NCBI RefSeq assembly: GCF_017052585.1
Contig: NZ_JAFFHZ010000001.1
Span: forward strand, 372,001 to 436,000
Reading direction: 5' to 3'
DNA from: Paenibacillus apiarius
Lineage (GTDB): Bacteria > Bacillota > Bacilli > Paenibacillales > Paenibacillaceae
DNA length: 64,000 nt
The position numbers and the translations under genes are program-made. Shown in pieces: positions 54,077 through 63,369 of the stretch (positions within the stretch are counted from its first letter, which is position 1; every line of letters begins with the position of its first letter). The notes under the pieces are model-generated. The model did not search any database, had not been told where the DNA came from, and worked only from the letters and a program-made list of their open reading frames with translations.

Positions 54077-54637
54077 TCAGGTGTCCTCAGTTTTTTCCCA
54101 CACGTTATCATGATATGTCCATTGCCATAAATCTATAAACAAACCTAATTTTCTTATTTCATTTATTGCTTCCTGACAAATTGTAGAACTACCAATATCC
54201 ATGTAATAATCATAGGTGAAATTTACAAAAAACTTTTCTTTATATCTTAATTGGCAAACTATATCTTCTCGCATACCTAATCTAACGATATACTCAATTT
54301 GTTTTCCAGCTAAGATATCAGCATCATTAAGTGAGTAATAAAACTCGATGATACCTTGAGGATAACAATCTGGATATAATCGAATGTTGTCTAAAAATAA
54401 GGTTTCTTTTAGTTTATTTATTAGATAAACCTCTAATTCATGAACTTGAATAAAATTCATGAACGTCAAGACAGCCTTAACATATTTGTCTTCTACACTC
54501 AAATACTCTGACATAGTAAGTGGAGTGTCTTCATAAACTTTGCCAATATCTATTATTGAAGTCCAAGTTGGTGTCTTAGGTTTGTCTTTTTCCTCCTCTT
54601 TCTGGGGGGGGTATTTCCTAACTTGCCAGTAATACAT
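54077..54637 (-). CDS. Immunity protein of the full-length Rhs toxin
   Basis: A 186-residue soluble protein: PPQKEEEKDKPKTPTWTSII, LSVEDKYVKAVLTFMNFIQV, LEVYLINKLKETLFLDNIRL and FTYDYYMDIGSSTICQEAIN. No family is recognised with confidence. The ATG follows the toxin stop by five bases, and its AGGAG lies inside the last toxin codons (GGAGAC), so it is tightly coupled. Position alone supports its role in neutralising the Ntox21-like tip. Confidence 0.75.
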   Translation of the reverse strand: MYYWQVRKYPPQKEEEKDKPKTPTWTSIIDIGKVYEDTPLTMSEYLSVEDKYVKAVLTFMNFIQVHELEVYLINKLKETLFLDNIRLYPDCYPQGIIEFYYSLNDADILAGKQIEYIVRLGMREDIVCQLRYKEKFFVNFTYDYYMDIGSSTICQEAINEIRKLGLFIDLWQWTYHDNVWEKTEDT

Positions 54638-54642
54638 AAAGA

Positions 54643-57600
54643 TTAGTCTCCTATCCGATTCAAGTTTTTGTCATATGTCCCCATCCTAGTTTTCCTGCTC
54701 ATTAAGTCCTCAATTGATTGCCCCATTTTCCACACCCCACCATTATCTGTACTACCTGTACTTCCTCTCGGAATATCTCTAGTAATGAAAACTCTTCGTT
54801 CTTTTGAATAGAATACTGCTGCTTTTGCTCTCCCTGCGTTAACTTTTTCAAACCCTAACATTATAGCTGCCTGTTCAGCCTGTTTATCGGTTCGGTATGG
54901 ACCTTCTGGCAGTGTCGTTTTCTTGGAAGGTGTCCATTTACCTGTCTTGTTGTGATAGTCATCGATTCTTTGTTGTTTCCTGCTATAATACCCACTATGT
55001 GCAATTTCATCATGATTTTGTGAGATATTGGGTTTGCCTTCACCCGTCCCCTCATAAGGCCCTTCCTTCTTGCCGCCACCACCACATCCAACAGACTGGC
55101 TGCTGTACCCGCTCGGATCCACGTAATTAATCGGGTTGTTCCCGACATACGCATACAAATTCAGACCATCGCCGCGGTACTCGTCCTCCTGCGTAAACCG
55201 GGCAATTACAGGGTTATAGAACCGCGCGCGCAGGTAATACTGCTCCGTCGTGTGATCGAATTGCTCGCCCGCATAGCGGAAGCGGTTCGGGATGCCTTCT
55301 GTGGCGGATAGGGTGCGACCGAACGCGTCGTACTCATAGCTGTTTACAATTCCGCCGAGGCGGTTCGTGATATGCGCTACATCGCCGTGCTGGTTGTTCA
55401 GATAGTAGTAGGAATCTCCTCTGCCATCCACCTGCGCCAGCCATTCATGTCCCCGGACATAGGATGCCTTGACGTTATGATCCCCGTCCAACTCATTGAC
55501 CATGTTCCAGCCATCATACACGAAGCGGCTGGTCACACCGTTCTCACGGAGGCCGCTGCGCAGCCCCTCGGGGTCGTAGAAGTGGCGGATATGGCTGCCA
55601 TCCGGCTTCTCCACCTTGGCGGTCCGGTTGAACGCATCGTACGAATAGGTCGTGGTGCCGCTGCCAGATCGTTCAGAGACCATATTGCCTTGGCGATCGT
55701 ATTCGAACTCGGTTTGGCGACTATCCTCTTCCAAGAACGTCAACAACCGATTGCGGTTGTCGTAGGTATAGCTCGTTGTCTGCCCGTCCAACACGCGGCG
55801 AATGCGGTTCCCCGCCCGGTCGTAGCTGAACGACTCTTGGGCTCCGCTGCCGTAATCCACCTCCAGCAGGCGGTTCAGACGGTCGTAGCCGTACAGGGTG
55901 AGCTGATGCTGCTCCATCTTGGCAATCTGGTTGCCGTTGTTGTCGTAGCTATAGGTGTGCCGCATCAGGTCCCGGCCTTCTTGACTCGTCGCCCGCAGGC
56001 TCGTCATGTGGCCGTCCCCGTCATAGCCATATTGGACGTTGACGCCGCTGCCATACAGGATCGAGGCAATACGGTTTCCTTCGCCATACTTATATCTCGC
56101 TACGCTATCCCGGCCCTGCAGCACTTCCTCGATACGGCCTATTTTATCATAGCGGTATTCCGTATGTCTGCCCGCAGCATCGGTTAATCCGGCAATGTTT
56201 CCATCTGCGTCATACTGATATTCCAGCACTTTACGCGCGCCGAGTCCGGCCAGACCGTGCACACCGCTTGGCCATGGCTGTCCGCCTCGGCCGCCCGCTC
56301 CGTCTGCGCCTTGCCCGGACTGCGTGCCCTGGAACCATTTCGGCCGGCTCCCTTCGCGAAGGCTCCCGTTCTGAGGCTCGCACATATACTTCGCCGTCAG
56401 CTTGCCATCTGGCGTGTAGGTATAGTCATACCGCACATGCGCGTTGACCGCCGTCTTCAAGGTGCCGTCCTCGTTGTACATATAGGCTTCTTCCGCGCCG
56501 CTGGATGCTTCTCTGCGCTTGACCAATTGGTCGTCGAAGTTGTATGCGTACTCGATGACGCGCTCGTTGCGGTCGATGTGCCGCGCCAAGCGGCCCTGCT
56601 TGTCGTATTGGTACACCTGCGCCTGCTGCGACGGGTCCTCAATGGCGGCCAGCTTGCCCAGACTGTTGTAACGGTACAAGGTCGTATGCCCGTTGCCGTC
56701 CGTCGAGCTTGTTATATTTCCGGCACGGTCATAGCTGTACCGCTCTTCGCTTCCGTCCGCGCGGGTGAGCACCTTAATGTTGCCCCACGCATCCAAGGTA
56801 TGCCGGGTCGCGTTCCCCTCGCCGTCCACGATGCCCGTTATGTTGCCAGCCGCGTCGTAGGTGTATTCCTGGCTCACCTTGCCCCGGGCGCTGGCCTCGG
56901 CGGTGCGAATCTGCTTCACTCGGCCGCCAATCGTATACGTATATTCGACGCCGAGCCCTTCGCTCTGCTTGCGAATTAACTCTCCGGCTGGATTGTACCG
57001 GTTCTGCTCTACGATGTGCCCATACGCATCGAGCACTTCCGTCAGCCGGTTCGACGCATCGTAGCGGTAGACCGTTCCCTGGCCGTCATCGGTAAGCGGA
57101 TGATATTGATTCGGCGATACATGCTTGATGACTTGGCCCGTCTTGTCGTAAAACAGCCGCGTCGTCTCGCCCCGCTTGCCGGTGATGCGGATCTGCCGGT
57201 TCATCGCGTCATAGTCATAGGTGACGCGGTTGCCGTTCGTATCCGTCTCCTCCAGCACATTGCCAGCCCGGTCGTATTTGAAGTAAACGCTTCTCGCCTT
57301 GGCGCGCTTGCTCTCGCGGCGGCTTATCTGAATCAACCGCCCGGCCATATCGTAGCTGGCCTCGGTCTCGTAGCCCTCAGGCGTGACTAGCCTGATCATA
57401 TTGCCGTTCCGGTCATAGCTATAAGAAGTCACTGCGGCAATCTTCTCCCCGCCGCTGGCCGGCGCGCCTTCCGCCAGGTCTTCGGCATCAATCAGATCCA
57501 GCTTGCGCTCAAGCAGTCCCACCGCATTGTACTCATAGCGGGTAATCTGTTCTTTGTGCGCGCTCAGCTTGCGCCGCTCGGATGTTTTCTGATTCAGGCA

Positions 57601-60600
57601 GTCATACGTGTAGCGGACCTCGGCGCCGGTATCGTCATAGATCAGGATTACCCGGCCCAGCTTGTCATACCGATAGCGGATGCTGTTGTACCTGCTTGCG
57701 TATCCGGCTGCGCCCACATGCTCCGGCGTCCGTCTCTCTTCGAGCAGGTTGCCCGCTTTGTCATAGCGGTACAGAGTCAGCTTGTACAAAATCGCGCCGT
57801 CCGAAGCTTCCACCGGCTCCCGCTTCTCGGTCAGCCAGCCTATCCGGTTATACGCATACAACGTCCCGAAGCGCTCTTCATCCGTTTTCCCGCTCATCCA
57901 GCCTTTGGCGTCGATGGACTTGATCATCCGTCCGGCGCTGTCGTACAGGAACCGCTTGCTGACGGTGCCCTCCGGGTCCGTAATCTGAACCAGACGGTTC
58001 ATCGCGTCATAGGCGTATTCCGTGCCCGGACCGTCGTCGATCTCGGGATTATACCGCTCGGGATCGATCGTCTTGATTACATTCCCCGCAGCGTCGTATT
58101 TCGTGCGGGCAATCCCGCCGTCCGGGTACAAGGTTTTAATCCGGCGGTTCCTATGGTCGTATACGTATTCGATACCCGCTCCGTCATCGGCCGTGCGGGT
58201 GTAGTCATTCGGGTTGACTTCCTTCACCAGATTGTCATGGATGTCGTACATGACGCGGCGCTCATTATGCATCGGATCGGTCGTCCGGATGAGCCGATCC
58301 ATGAAGTCATAGCGGTACTCCGTCCCTTCACCGTTGCCCAGCCGTTCAACATATTCGTTCGGCAGCACCTTCTTGATCAGGTTCCCGATCGGATCGTAGA
58401 ACATGAGGGTGGTGTTGCCTGCGGCATCGGTGATGCGCGTCCGTTGATTCACCGCGTTGTAGGCAAATTCCACCTTGCCATACGAGGTTGCAATGCTCGT
58501 CATGCGAGCCGCATCGTCATAGCCGTACCGGAATTGCTGGCCTTCCGCATCCTGAACCAGAGTCGGCGCATCCGTATGCTTCGCGTCATACTGGAAGCTT
58601 GTCGTATGGCCCGCCGGATCCGTCTGGCTCAGCAGCAGCCCTTGCGCGTCATACGTATACGTGGTGACGGCATAATCCGCATCATCGATGCGCGTCCGTT
58701 CCTCCAGCAGATTGCCCCGTTCGTCATAGGTATAGACGGCTTCGCTGCCGCTGCCCGCCGTCGTTCCAACCCGGTTCTGATCGCCATCGTACCGGTGCAG
58801 CACCTGCGAGCCGTCAGGATGCGTCTCCTTAAGCAGATTGCCGTATTCGTCGTACACCCAGCGCGTGACCGCCCCGTTTGCATCGGTGTGGCTGTCTTTG
58901 TTCTGGAATTGGTCATACGTATAGGCTTCATGGGTCCCGTCATCATAATGAATTTCAGTGACCAAATAATCGCGGTTGTATTTGTATTTCTCCACGACTC
59001 CGGTCGCATGGAACGTGAAGGTCGTCAGTCTTGCCCGTTCGTCATACGCGATTTCCGTCATATTGTCCTCGTAATCATACTGCCTGATGACCCGGTCTGC
59101 GTTATCGTAGACGTTGCGGACATAGGTGTGGCCATTTTGATCGGTGATGGAAAGAAGACGCCCCTCCTCATCATAAGCGTACGCGACTGCGCCCCCATTC
59201 GGGTATGTTACGCCGATGAGCAGATCGCCTGCATACCGGTATTCGACTTTGCGGCCGATGTTGTCCGTAATTTTAATAACTTTACCGTATTCGCATGTAA
59301 AGGCAAGCACCTTGCCGCCCGGCGTGGTCAACGAGCGCAAGCCTTGATCGTCATAGGCAAGCGCCGTCTGGTTGCCGTTGCGGTCGCTGATCGATTCCAA
59401 TCGTCCGGTTGCCCCGTCATAGACGCAGGTCAACCGCTGATGCTTGACGATATACCGGCCTCTTGCCGGTTCCTCGATCAGGCGGTAATCGAGCGCTCCC
59501 GCCCGTTCGTTCATCCAGGCGTTCCCCTGCTTGACAAAGCTCTCATAGTGCCCGTCCGTGCAGATGAGAAAGATGCGGTCCTCCAGCCGGGTCAGCGAGC
59601 TCTCAAAGGCAAACAGCCAGCCTCTGCCCATGACGCCGACGAATGGATTGCGCGAGTTGAAGCTTCGGGTCAGCTCCAGCGTCTCTCCGATATCATGGAC
59701 GACCAGGTCGGTCGCTTGCAGGTAGAACCTTCCTTTGGCGACATCGATCGGATCTCCCTTGGTAACCAAATTGCCCACATTACTGATCAAAGACATCTTT
59801 AATTGGCTCAAAAAGGTTGCTGTATCGATATTTCCGTTTTTCCACAGCTGCATCGCCGTTTCCCCGGTCATATCTCCGGTTACCGCCGCTCCGTATTTGC
59901 CGAACGGATTTTTGCCTCCCGCAAAAGAGAACGCCGCGCCAAAGACGCTTCGCACCGCGTTGCCGAATAGATCCACGCCGCCGGTATTGCTGATCTCCAG
60001 CACGTTCGCTGAGACGAAGCTCGCCGTATATCTGCCTCCGAACTGGGTCAGCATCCCCGATCCGCACGGTATCCCTTTCAATATGCCGCCAGAGATCGTT
60101 CCCGCCAGTGCGCCGTTGTAAAAGCTCTTCAAATAATGACCAAAGAAGCCTTCCCCTGTCTGACTGCCATTCAAGGGATCGTATGGATCGAATATCGCCG
60201 TAATCGCCGTATTGATGCCCCCGCCGGTTAATCCGCCGGTCAGGACGGTCGTTCCGCCGAGCATGAAGCCCCCGCCCAGAACGGAGATGGTCACCGAGCC
60301 GTATTTGACGATATTGTACAGCTCCTCATTACCGCCGAGCACGGTATCCCGCATGAAGTTGTGGGATTGGGACAGGTCGCCCACCTGAGCCTTGGCGAAA
60401 TCCTCCCGCCCCTCCGCAATCTCGCTGACCCCCACGGCGGCGGAGACGGTTCCGGCAACGCCGACTATGAGGGGAAGGGCGACGCCCCCCGTTGCCACGG
60501 TGGCGACCGCTACGGCAACGACGCCGACCACCAAGGCGATCGCGCCGAACCCGAATTTGCTCTTCGCCTGTTCCGCCTTGGCGATGCAGGCTTCCCGATA

Positions 60601-62199
60601 GGCCAGCGCCTGATCGTTAACCTCCTTCATCAATTCGGCGTCCTCGGCAAGCTGCGCGCTGTCATCGAACGATTCTGCCGGCGCTTTGCCCGGCTCGCCC
60701 AAATAGATGATTTTCGCAGCCATCACATAGGTCATATCCTGAATGGCAATGGCATGCGCAGGATCGACGAACTCCCCTGGACTGCGGCTGATGAATACAT
60801 CTTCGCCCGCTGTCAGGGCGATCCGCTTCGGCACGGCCGGAGGCGCGTCCGTATCCGCAGCGGCGCTTGCGCTCTCTCCAATCGCCACGTTGGCCAAGGC
60901 CTTCACATACAAGTCGGTATCGGAGGCAATCTCCACGATGCCGTCCCCCGACAGGCGCACCTTGATGCTGCCCGTGTCATTGGCGCTGAACACGATGTCT
61001 TGGGCGGTCAGCCGCATTTCTTTGCCCGTGTCGTTGTTCAGGGAGCGGGACTGCGGGTCGGACATTTTATGCCCGTACTTGCTCTGCTCCGCTCCCTTCC
61101 TGACCGATCCGATCGCGATTGCCTCTCCTTCATTCGCCGTCGGAAAATGCAGCTTGACCTGAGACCCCGGCTTCGGCATTAAGTACGAAATCTGGTTGTC
61201 TATGCCGGTAGAGTAAGGAAACCAGCACGTGTTGCCGCCCGCATGCACAGGATCGATATCAAGATGCAGCCTGATTTTATTTCGTGAAATTTCGGTAATT
61301 TTACCTTCAAGCGACACTCCTTGAATCCGGGCATTGGCCATAGAGCCTTGCCTTACGCCATCGGCCGTGCAGAAGGTATACGTATGCCGAAACAGACTGT
61401 CCCTCACGACCGCCTCTGCTTTACGGATAACGAACATTCTCCGCCCAAAGCTCACTTGTCCCCCCAGCGGAAGCATCGCTTGCGCATCCGCCTCGAAGCT
61501 GATGAAATCCGTATCCTGCAGTCCCGGGTTCTCGTTCTTCCGGGCAAGGAGGCTGCGGCGCAAGTCGTTCCGGATGACATAATGATCGTCCGCTACTTCG
61601 ACAGGCTCATGATCTTTTGACACGCCCAGCGAGAACCGGGCCGCTCCCGCGGCGGCATCCGGCACGACCACGGCCTCGAAATGCGACGCCAGCCGCTTAA
61701 TAAATTGCCAGTCGGTTTCATCATATTGCACGATAACCCCGCCGATCTCCGCATCTTCAGAAGCATGATCCTGAAAATAAGCGCTCGGCTCAGCCTGCAG
61801 AACCTGCTCAATCACCTCGCGGTAGGTCATATCCACCCGTTGAAAGGAGCGTCTCCTTCGCTCGATATCCAATGCGTATGTATGGGATACGGCATCAATT
61901 TCCAACATATATACGCTGCGCACGCACCGGATTTCCACATTGCGAATCATGCCATGAAAGAGAATTCCCCCCTGCTTGCTCTGCTCTTTCATCGCTCCGC
62001 TATCTTCCAGCTCTTGATACAGGACGACCGGAGCGCCATATTCAAGCTCGTGGATGCAGCTGTCCTTCTTCTCTTCCGGTATGATCGCGCTGAGTTGAAG
62101 CTGCACATGCTCATTAACCTCTCTGGTCAGGGTAAGTCCGGTCAGGCTGTGCAGATCAACCTGAATATCGAGAATCAACCCCGCGTATCTAATCCTCAT
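54643..62199 (-). CDS. VgrG-like/Rhs polymorphic toxin with Ntox21-like tip
   Basis: A 2518-residue protein. Residues 1-290 resemble phage gpD/VgrG (IRYAGLILDIQVDLHSLTGL; QYDETDWQFIKRLASHFEAV). About 295-365 is a gp5-like OB fold (WFPYSTGIDNQISYLMPKPG). About 546-585 is hydrophobic (FGFGAIALVVGVVAVAVATV) and may cross a target membrane. Residue 815 begins the DUF6531-type GDPIDVAKGRFYLQATDLVV, then YD repeats to the NNPINYVDPSGY autocleavage-type motif (Asp near 2361). The tip of about 150 residues has YRTDKQAEQAAIMLGFEKVN, NGGVWKMGQSIEDL and MGTYDKNLNRIGD, as in toxin family Ntox21, predicted RNase-like. The cluster upstream supplies the spike parts. Confidence 0.9.
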   Translation of the reverse strand: MRIRYAGLILDIQVDLHSLTGLTLTREVNEHVQLQLSAIIPEEKKDSCIHELEYGAPVVLYQELEDSGAMKEQSKQGGILFHGMIRNVEIRCVRSVYMLEIDAVSHTYALDIERRRRSFQRVDMTYREVIEQVLQAEPSAYFQDHASEDAEIGGVIVQYDETDWQFIKRLASHFEAVVVPDAAAGAARFSLGVSKDHEPVEVADDHYVIRNDLRRSLLARKNENPGLQDTDFISFEADAQAMLPLGGQVSFGRRMFVIRKAEAVVRDSLFRHTYTFCTADGVRQGSMANARIQGVSLEGKITEISRNKIRLHLDIDPVHAGGNTCWFPYSTGIDNQISYLMPKPGSQVKLHFPTANEGEAIAIGSVRKGAEQSKYGHKMSDPQSRSLNNDTGKEMRLTAQDIVFSANDTGSIKVRLSGDGIVEIASDTDLYVKALANVAIGESASAAADTDAPPAVPKRIALTAGEDVFISRSPGEFVDPAHAIAIQDMTYVMAAKIIYLGEPGKAPAESFDDSAQLAEDAELMKEVNDQALAYREACIAKAEQAKSKFGFGAIALVVGVVAVAVATVATGGVALPLIVGVAGTVSAAVGVSEIAEGREDFAKAQVGDLSQSHNFMRDTVLGGNEELYNIVKYGSVTISVLGGGFMLGGTTVLTGGLTGGGINTAITAIFDPYDPLNGSQTGEGFFGHYLKSFYNGALAGTISGGILKGIPCGSGMLTQFGGRYTASFVSANVLEISNTGGVDLFGNAVRSVFGAAFSFAGGKNPFGKYGAAVTGDMTGETAMQLWKNGNIDTATFLSQLKMSLISNVGNLVTKGDPIDVAKGRFYLQATDLVVHDIGETLELTRSFNSRNPFVGVMGRGWLFAFESSLTRLEDRIFLICTDGHYESFVKQGNAWMNERAGALDYRLIEEPARGRYIVKHQRLTCVYDGATGRLESISDRNGNQTALAYDDQGLRSLTTPGGKVLAFTCEYGKVIKITDNIGRKVEYRYAGDLLIGVTYPNGGAVAYAYDEEGRLLSITDQNGHTYVRNVYDNADRVIRQYDYEDNMTEIAYDERARLTTFTFHATGVVEKYKYNRDYLVTEIHYDDGTHEAYTYDQFQNKDSHTDANGAVTRWVYDEYGNLLKETHPDGSQVLHRYDGDQNRVGTTAGSGSEAVYTYDERGNLLEERTRIDDADYAVTTYTYDAQGLLLSQTDPAGHTTSFQYDAKHTDAPTLVQDAEGQQFRYGYDDAARMTSIATSYGKVEFAYNAVNQRTRITDAAGNTTLMFYDPIGNLIKKVLPNEYVERLGNGEGTEYRYDFMDRLIRTTDPMHNERRVMYDIHDNLVKEVNPNDYTRTADDGAGIEYVYDHRNRRIKTLYPDGGIARTKYDAAGNVIKTIDPERYNPEIDDGPGTEYAYDAMNRLVQITDPEGTVSKRFLYDSAGRMIKSIDAKGWMSGKTDEERFGTLYAYNRIGWLTEKREPVEASDGAILYKLTLYRYDKAGNLLEERRTPEHVGAAGYASRYNSIRYRYDKLGRVILIYDDTGAEVRYTYDCLNQKTSERRKLSAHKEQITRYEYNAVGLLERKLDLIDAEDLAEGAPASGGEKIAAVTSYSYDRNGNMIRLVTPEGYETEASYDMAGRLIQISRRESKRAKARSVYFKYDRAGNVLEETDTNGNRVTYDYDAMNRQIRITGKRGETTRLFYDKTGQVIKHVSPNQYHPLTDDGQGTVYRYDASNRLTEVLDAYGHIVEQNRYNPAGELIRKQSEGLGVEYTYTIGGRVKQIRTAEASARGKVSQEYTYDAAGNITGIVDGEGNATRHTLDAWGNIKVLTRADGSEERYSYDRAGNITSSTDGNGHTTLYRYNSLGKLAAIEDPSQQAQVYQYDKQGRLARHIDRNERVIEYAYNFDDQLVKRREASSGAEEAYMYNEDGTLKTAVNAHVRYDYTYTPDGKLTAKYMCEPQNGSLREGSRPKWFQGTQSGQGADGAGGRGGQPWPSGVHGLAGLGARKVLEYQYDADGNIAGLTDAAGRHTEYRYDKIGRIEEVLQGRDSVARYKYGEGNRIASILYGSGVNVQYGYDGDGHMTSLRATSQEGRDLMRHTYSYDNNGNQIAKMEQHQLTLYGYDRLNRLLEVDYGSGAQESFSYDRAGNRIRRVLDGQTTSYTYDNRNRLLTFLEEDSRQTEFEYDRQGNMVSERSGSGTTTYSYDAFNRTAKVEKPDGSHIRHFYDPEGLRSGLRENGVTSRFVYDGWNMVNELDGDHNVKASYVRGHEWLAQVDGRGDSYYYLNNQHGDVAHITNRLGGIVNSYEYDAFGRTLSATEGIPNRFRYAGEQFDHTTEQYYLRARFYNPVIARFTQEDEYRGDGLNLYAYVGNNPINYVDPSGYSSQSVGCGGGGKKEGPYEGTGEGKPNISQNHDEIAHSGYYSRKQQRIDDYHNKTGKWTPSKKTTLPEGPYRTDKQAEQAAIMLGFEKVNAGRAKAAVFYSKERRVFITRDIPRGSTGSTDNGGVWKMGQSIEDLMSRKTRMGTYDKNLNRIGD

Positions 62200-62229
62200 T
62201 CTCTTCCTTCCCTCCTCCCGCAGACTGAT

Positions 62230-62727
62230 CTATTCTCTCTGCCCGTCATGGATGATAGTGATGACTCCTCCATAGACGCATGTATTCGTGCAGGTGCTCA
62301 GCAGCGCGTCTTTCCCCCCGATCGTCACGTTCTCTTTCCCTGATTGCCAAGGCATCGTCACGTTCGGAACGCACATCGCGACGCACACGGGCGCCGGAAC
62401 CTCCTCTGGAGGCGGCGCTTCCTTCTTAATGAACAGACTGGCGAACCATCCTGCTTCCTCCTGCTTGGGCATAGGGGGAAGCGCATCGATTACGGCCTGC
62501 ACATCCGGATTCTGCGTGCTCTGGCATAAGCCGAACGGCCTGATGTTCGTCATCGGCACGCGATCCTCGACATTCAATTGCGGTTGATCATGGATGTAGT
62601 CTCCGTGGCTGGCGGGGACGATGAGCCGGGCCGGACGCGTTCCTTGGGAACATGCGCAATATGCGCCATGCACGACATATGTGGGCTCTTTCTGTTCGCC
62701 GCCTCCACCATCCATCATTTCTTCCAT
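62230..62727 (-). CDS. PAAR-like protein (DUF4280)
   Basis: 165 residues: after an acidic Gly-rich start, YVVHGAYCACSQGTRPARLI, the central VEDRVPMTNIRPFGLCQSTQ, a Pro/Glu linker, then VCVAMCVPNVTMPWQSGKEN and ALLSTCTNTCVYGGVITIIH. Regular cysteines and the beta-rich layout match DUF4280, a PAAR-like tip family found beside VgrG-like proteins in contractile injection systems. It would cap the spike formed by the VgrG-like domain of the next gene. The ATG at 62727 follows AGGAGGGG; it lies 30 bases before the Rhs start. Confidence 0.85.
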   Translation of the reverse strand: MEEMMDGGGGEQKEPTYVVHGAYCACSQGTRPARLIVPASHGDYIHDQPQLNVEDRVPMTNIRPFGLCQSTQNPDVQAVIDALPPMPKQEEAGWFASLFIKKEAPPPEEVPAPVCVAMCVPNVTMPWQSGKENVTIGGKDALLSTCTNTCVYGGVITIIHDGQRE

Positions 62728-62764
62728 TGCAATCCCCTCCTGTCTTCCTTTTCCGTAAACCGCC

Positions 62765-63334
62765 TTACTCGGACTGCTCCGCTCCAGCCTCGGACACCGC
62801 CTGCTCTGGCGCGCGGCAGCAGCCCACCTGTTCCAGCCGAAAGCCCAGCAAGTCTCTTCGTAACAGGCTTTCAGCGACATCGAGATTGATGATGACGCAT
62901 TTCTCAAGCAGTCCCTGCACCCGGAAGATCGCATGCCCGGCAGCCTTCGCATGATCGATTACGATGCTTTTGACTGCGCCTGTTTTATAAAATTCCGTGC
63001 GCTCCGACAAGCAGTCCACTCGGGGAAGGAGCAGCAGCCAATATATCTTTTGCATGCTGTGCTGCGGATTCGACAGGACGGCGCACTTGAATGCCAGCCC
63101 CGGATCATGCAGCTCCAGCACCTTTTTCAGTCCATCCGCCACAAGCACGACGGGTTTGCCGATATAATCGGGATAGACGCTATCCGCGCTGCCTTCCACA
63201 AACACCACGGTCATGTCATTAAGGTCGTCCGCCTGCTCCGGCATTACCTCGATTGTTTTGTTGGTCGATTTCAAACCGGCAAACCGGATGATGTTGTCCA
63301 CATTCTCATCCTGTGAAATGATGAAATATTCCAT
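62765..63334 (-). CDS. DUF1629 / Imm11-like protein
   Basis: 189 residues: MEYFIISQDENVDNIIRFAG, NDMTVVFVEGSADSVYPDYI, VVLVADGLKKVLELHDPGLA, then MQKIYWLLLLPRVDCLSERT and LDVAESLLRRDLLGFRLEQV. This matches the DUF1629 group, which includes Imm11-type immunity proteins and accessory proteins next to Rhs/VgrG genes. The ATG follows GGGAGGAG. Its place between the pentapeptide and PAAR-like genes, upstream of the spike, suggests an adaptor or chaperone rather than a tip-specific immunity protein, but this is inference. Confidence 0.75.
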   Translation of the reverse strand: MEYFIISQDENVDNIIRFAGLKSTNKTIEVMPEQADDLNDMTVVFVEGSADSVYPDYIGKPVVLVADGLKKVLELHDPGLAFKCAVLSNPQHSMQKIYWLLLLPRVDCLSERTEFYKTGAVKSIVIDHAKAAGHAIFRVQGLLEKCVIINLDVAESLLRRDLLGFRLEQVGCCRAPEQAVSEAGAEQSE

Positions 63335-63369
63335 AGCTCCTCCCATTTGCGTGCGCGGCTTCCGTCTAA

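Noticed and set aside
57556-59802. A 748-codon plus-strand open frame opposite the Rhs gene, and similar long frames at 55372-56187 and 39611-40540.
   Set aside because: They are antisense to the YD-repeat coding frame, whose codon pattern leaves long open frames on the other strand. They have no ribosome sites or family motifs.
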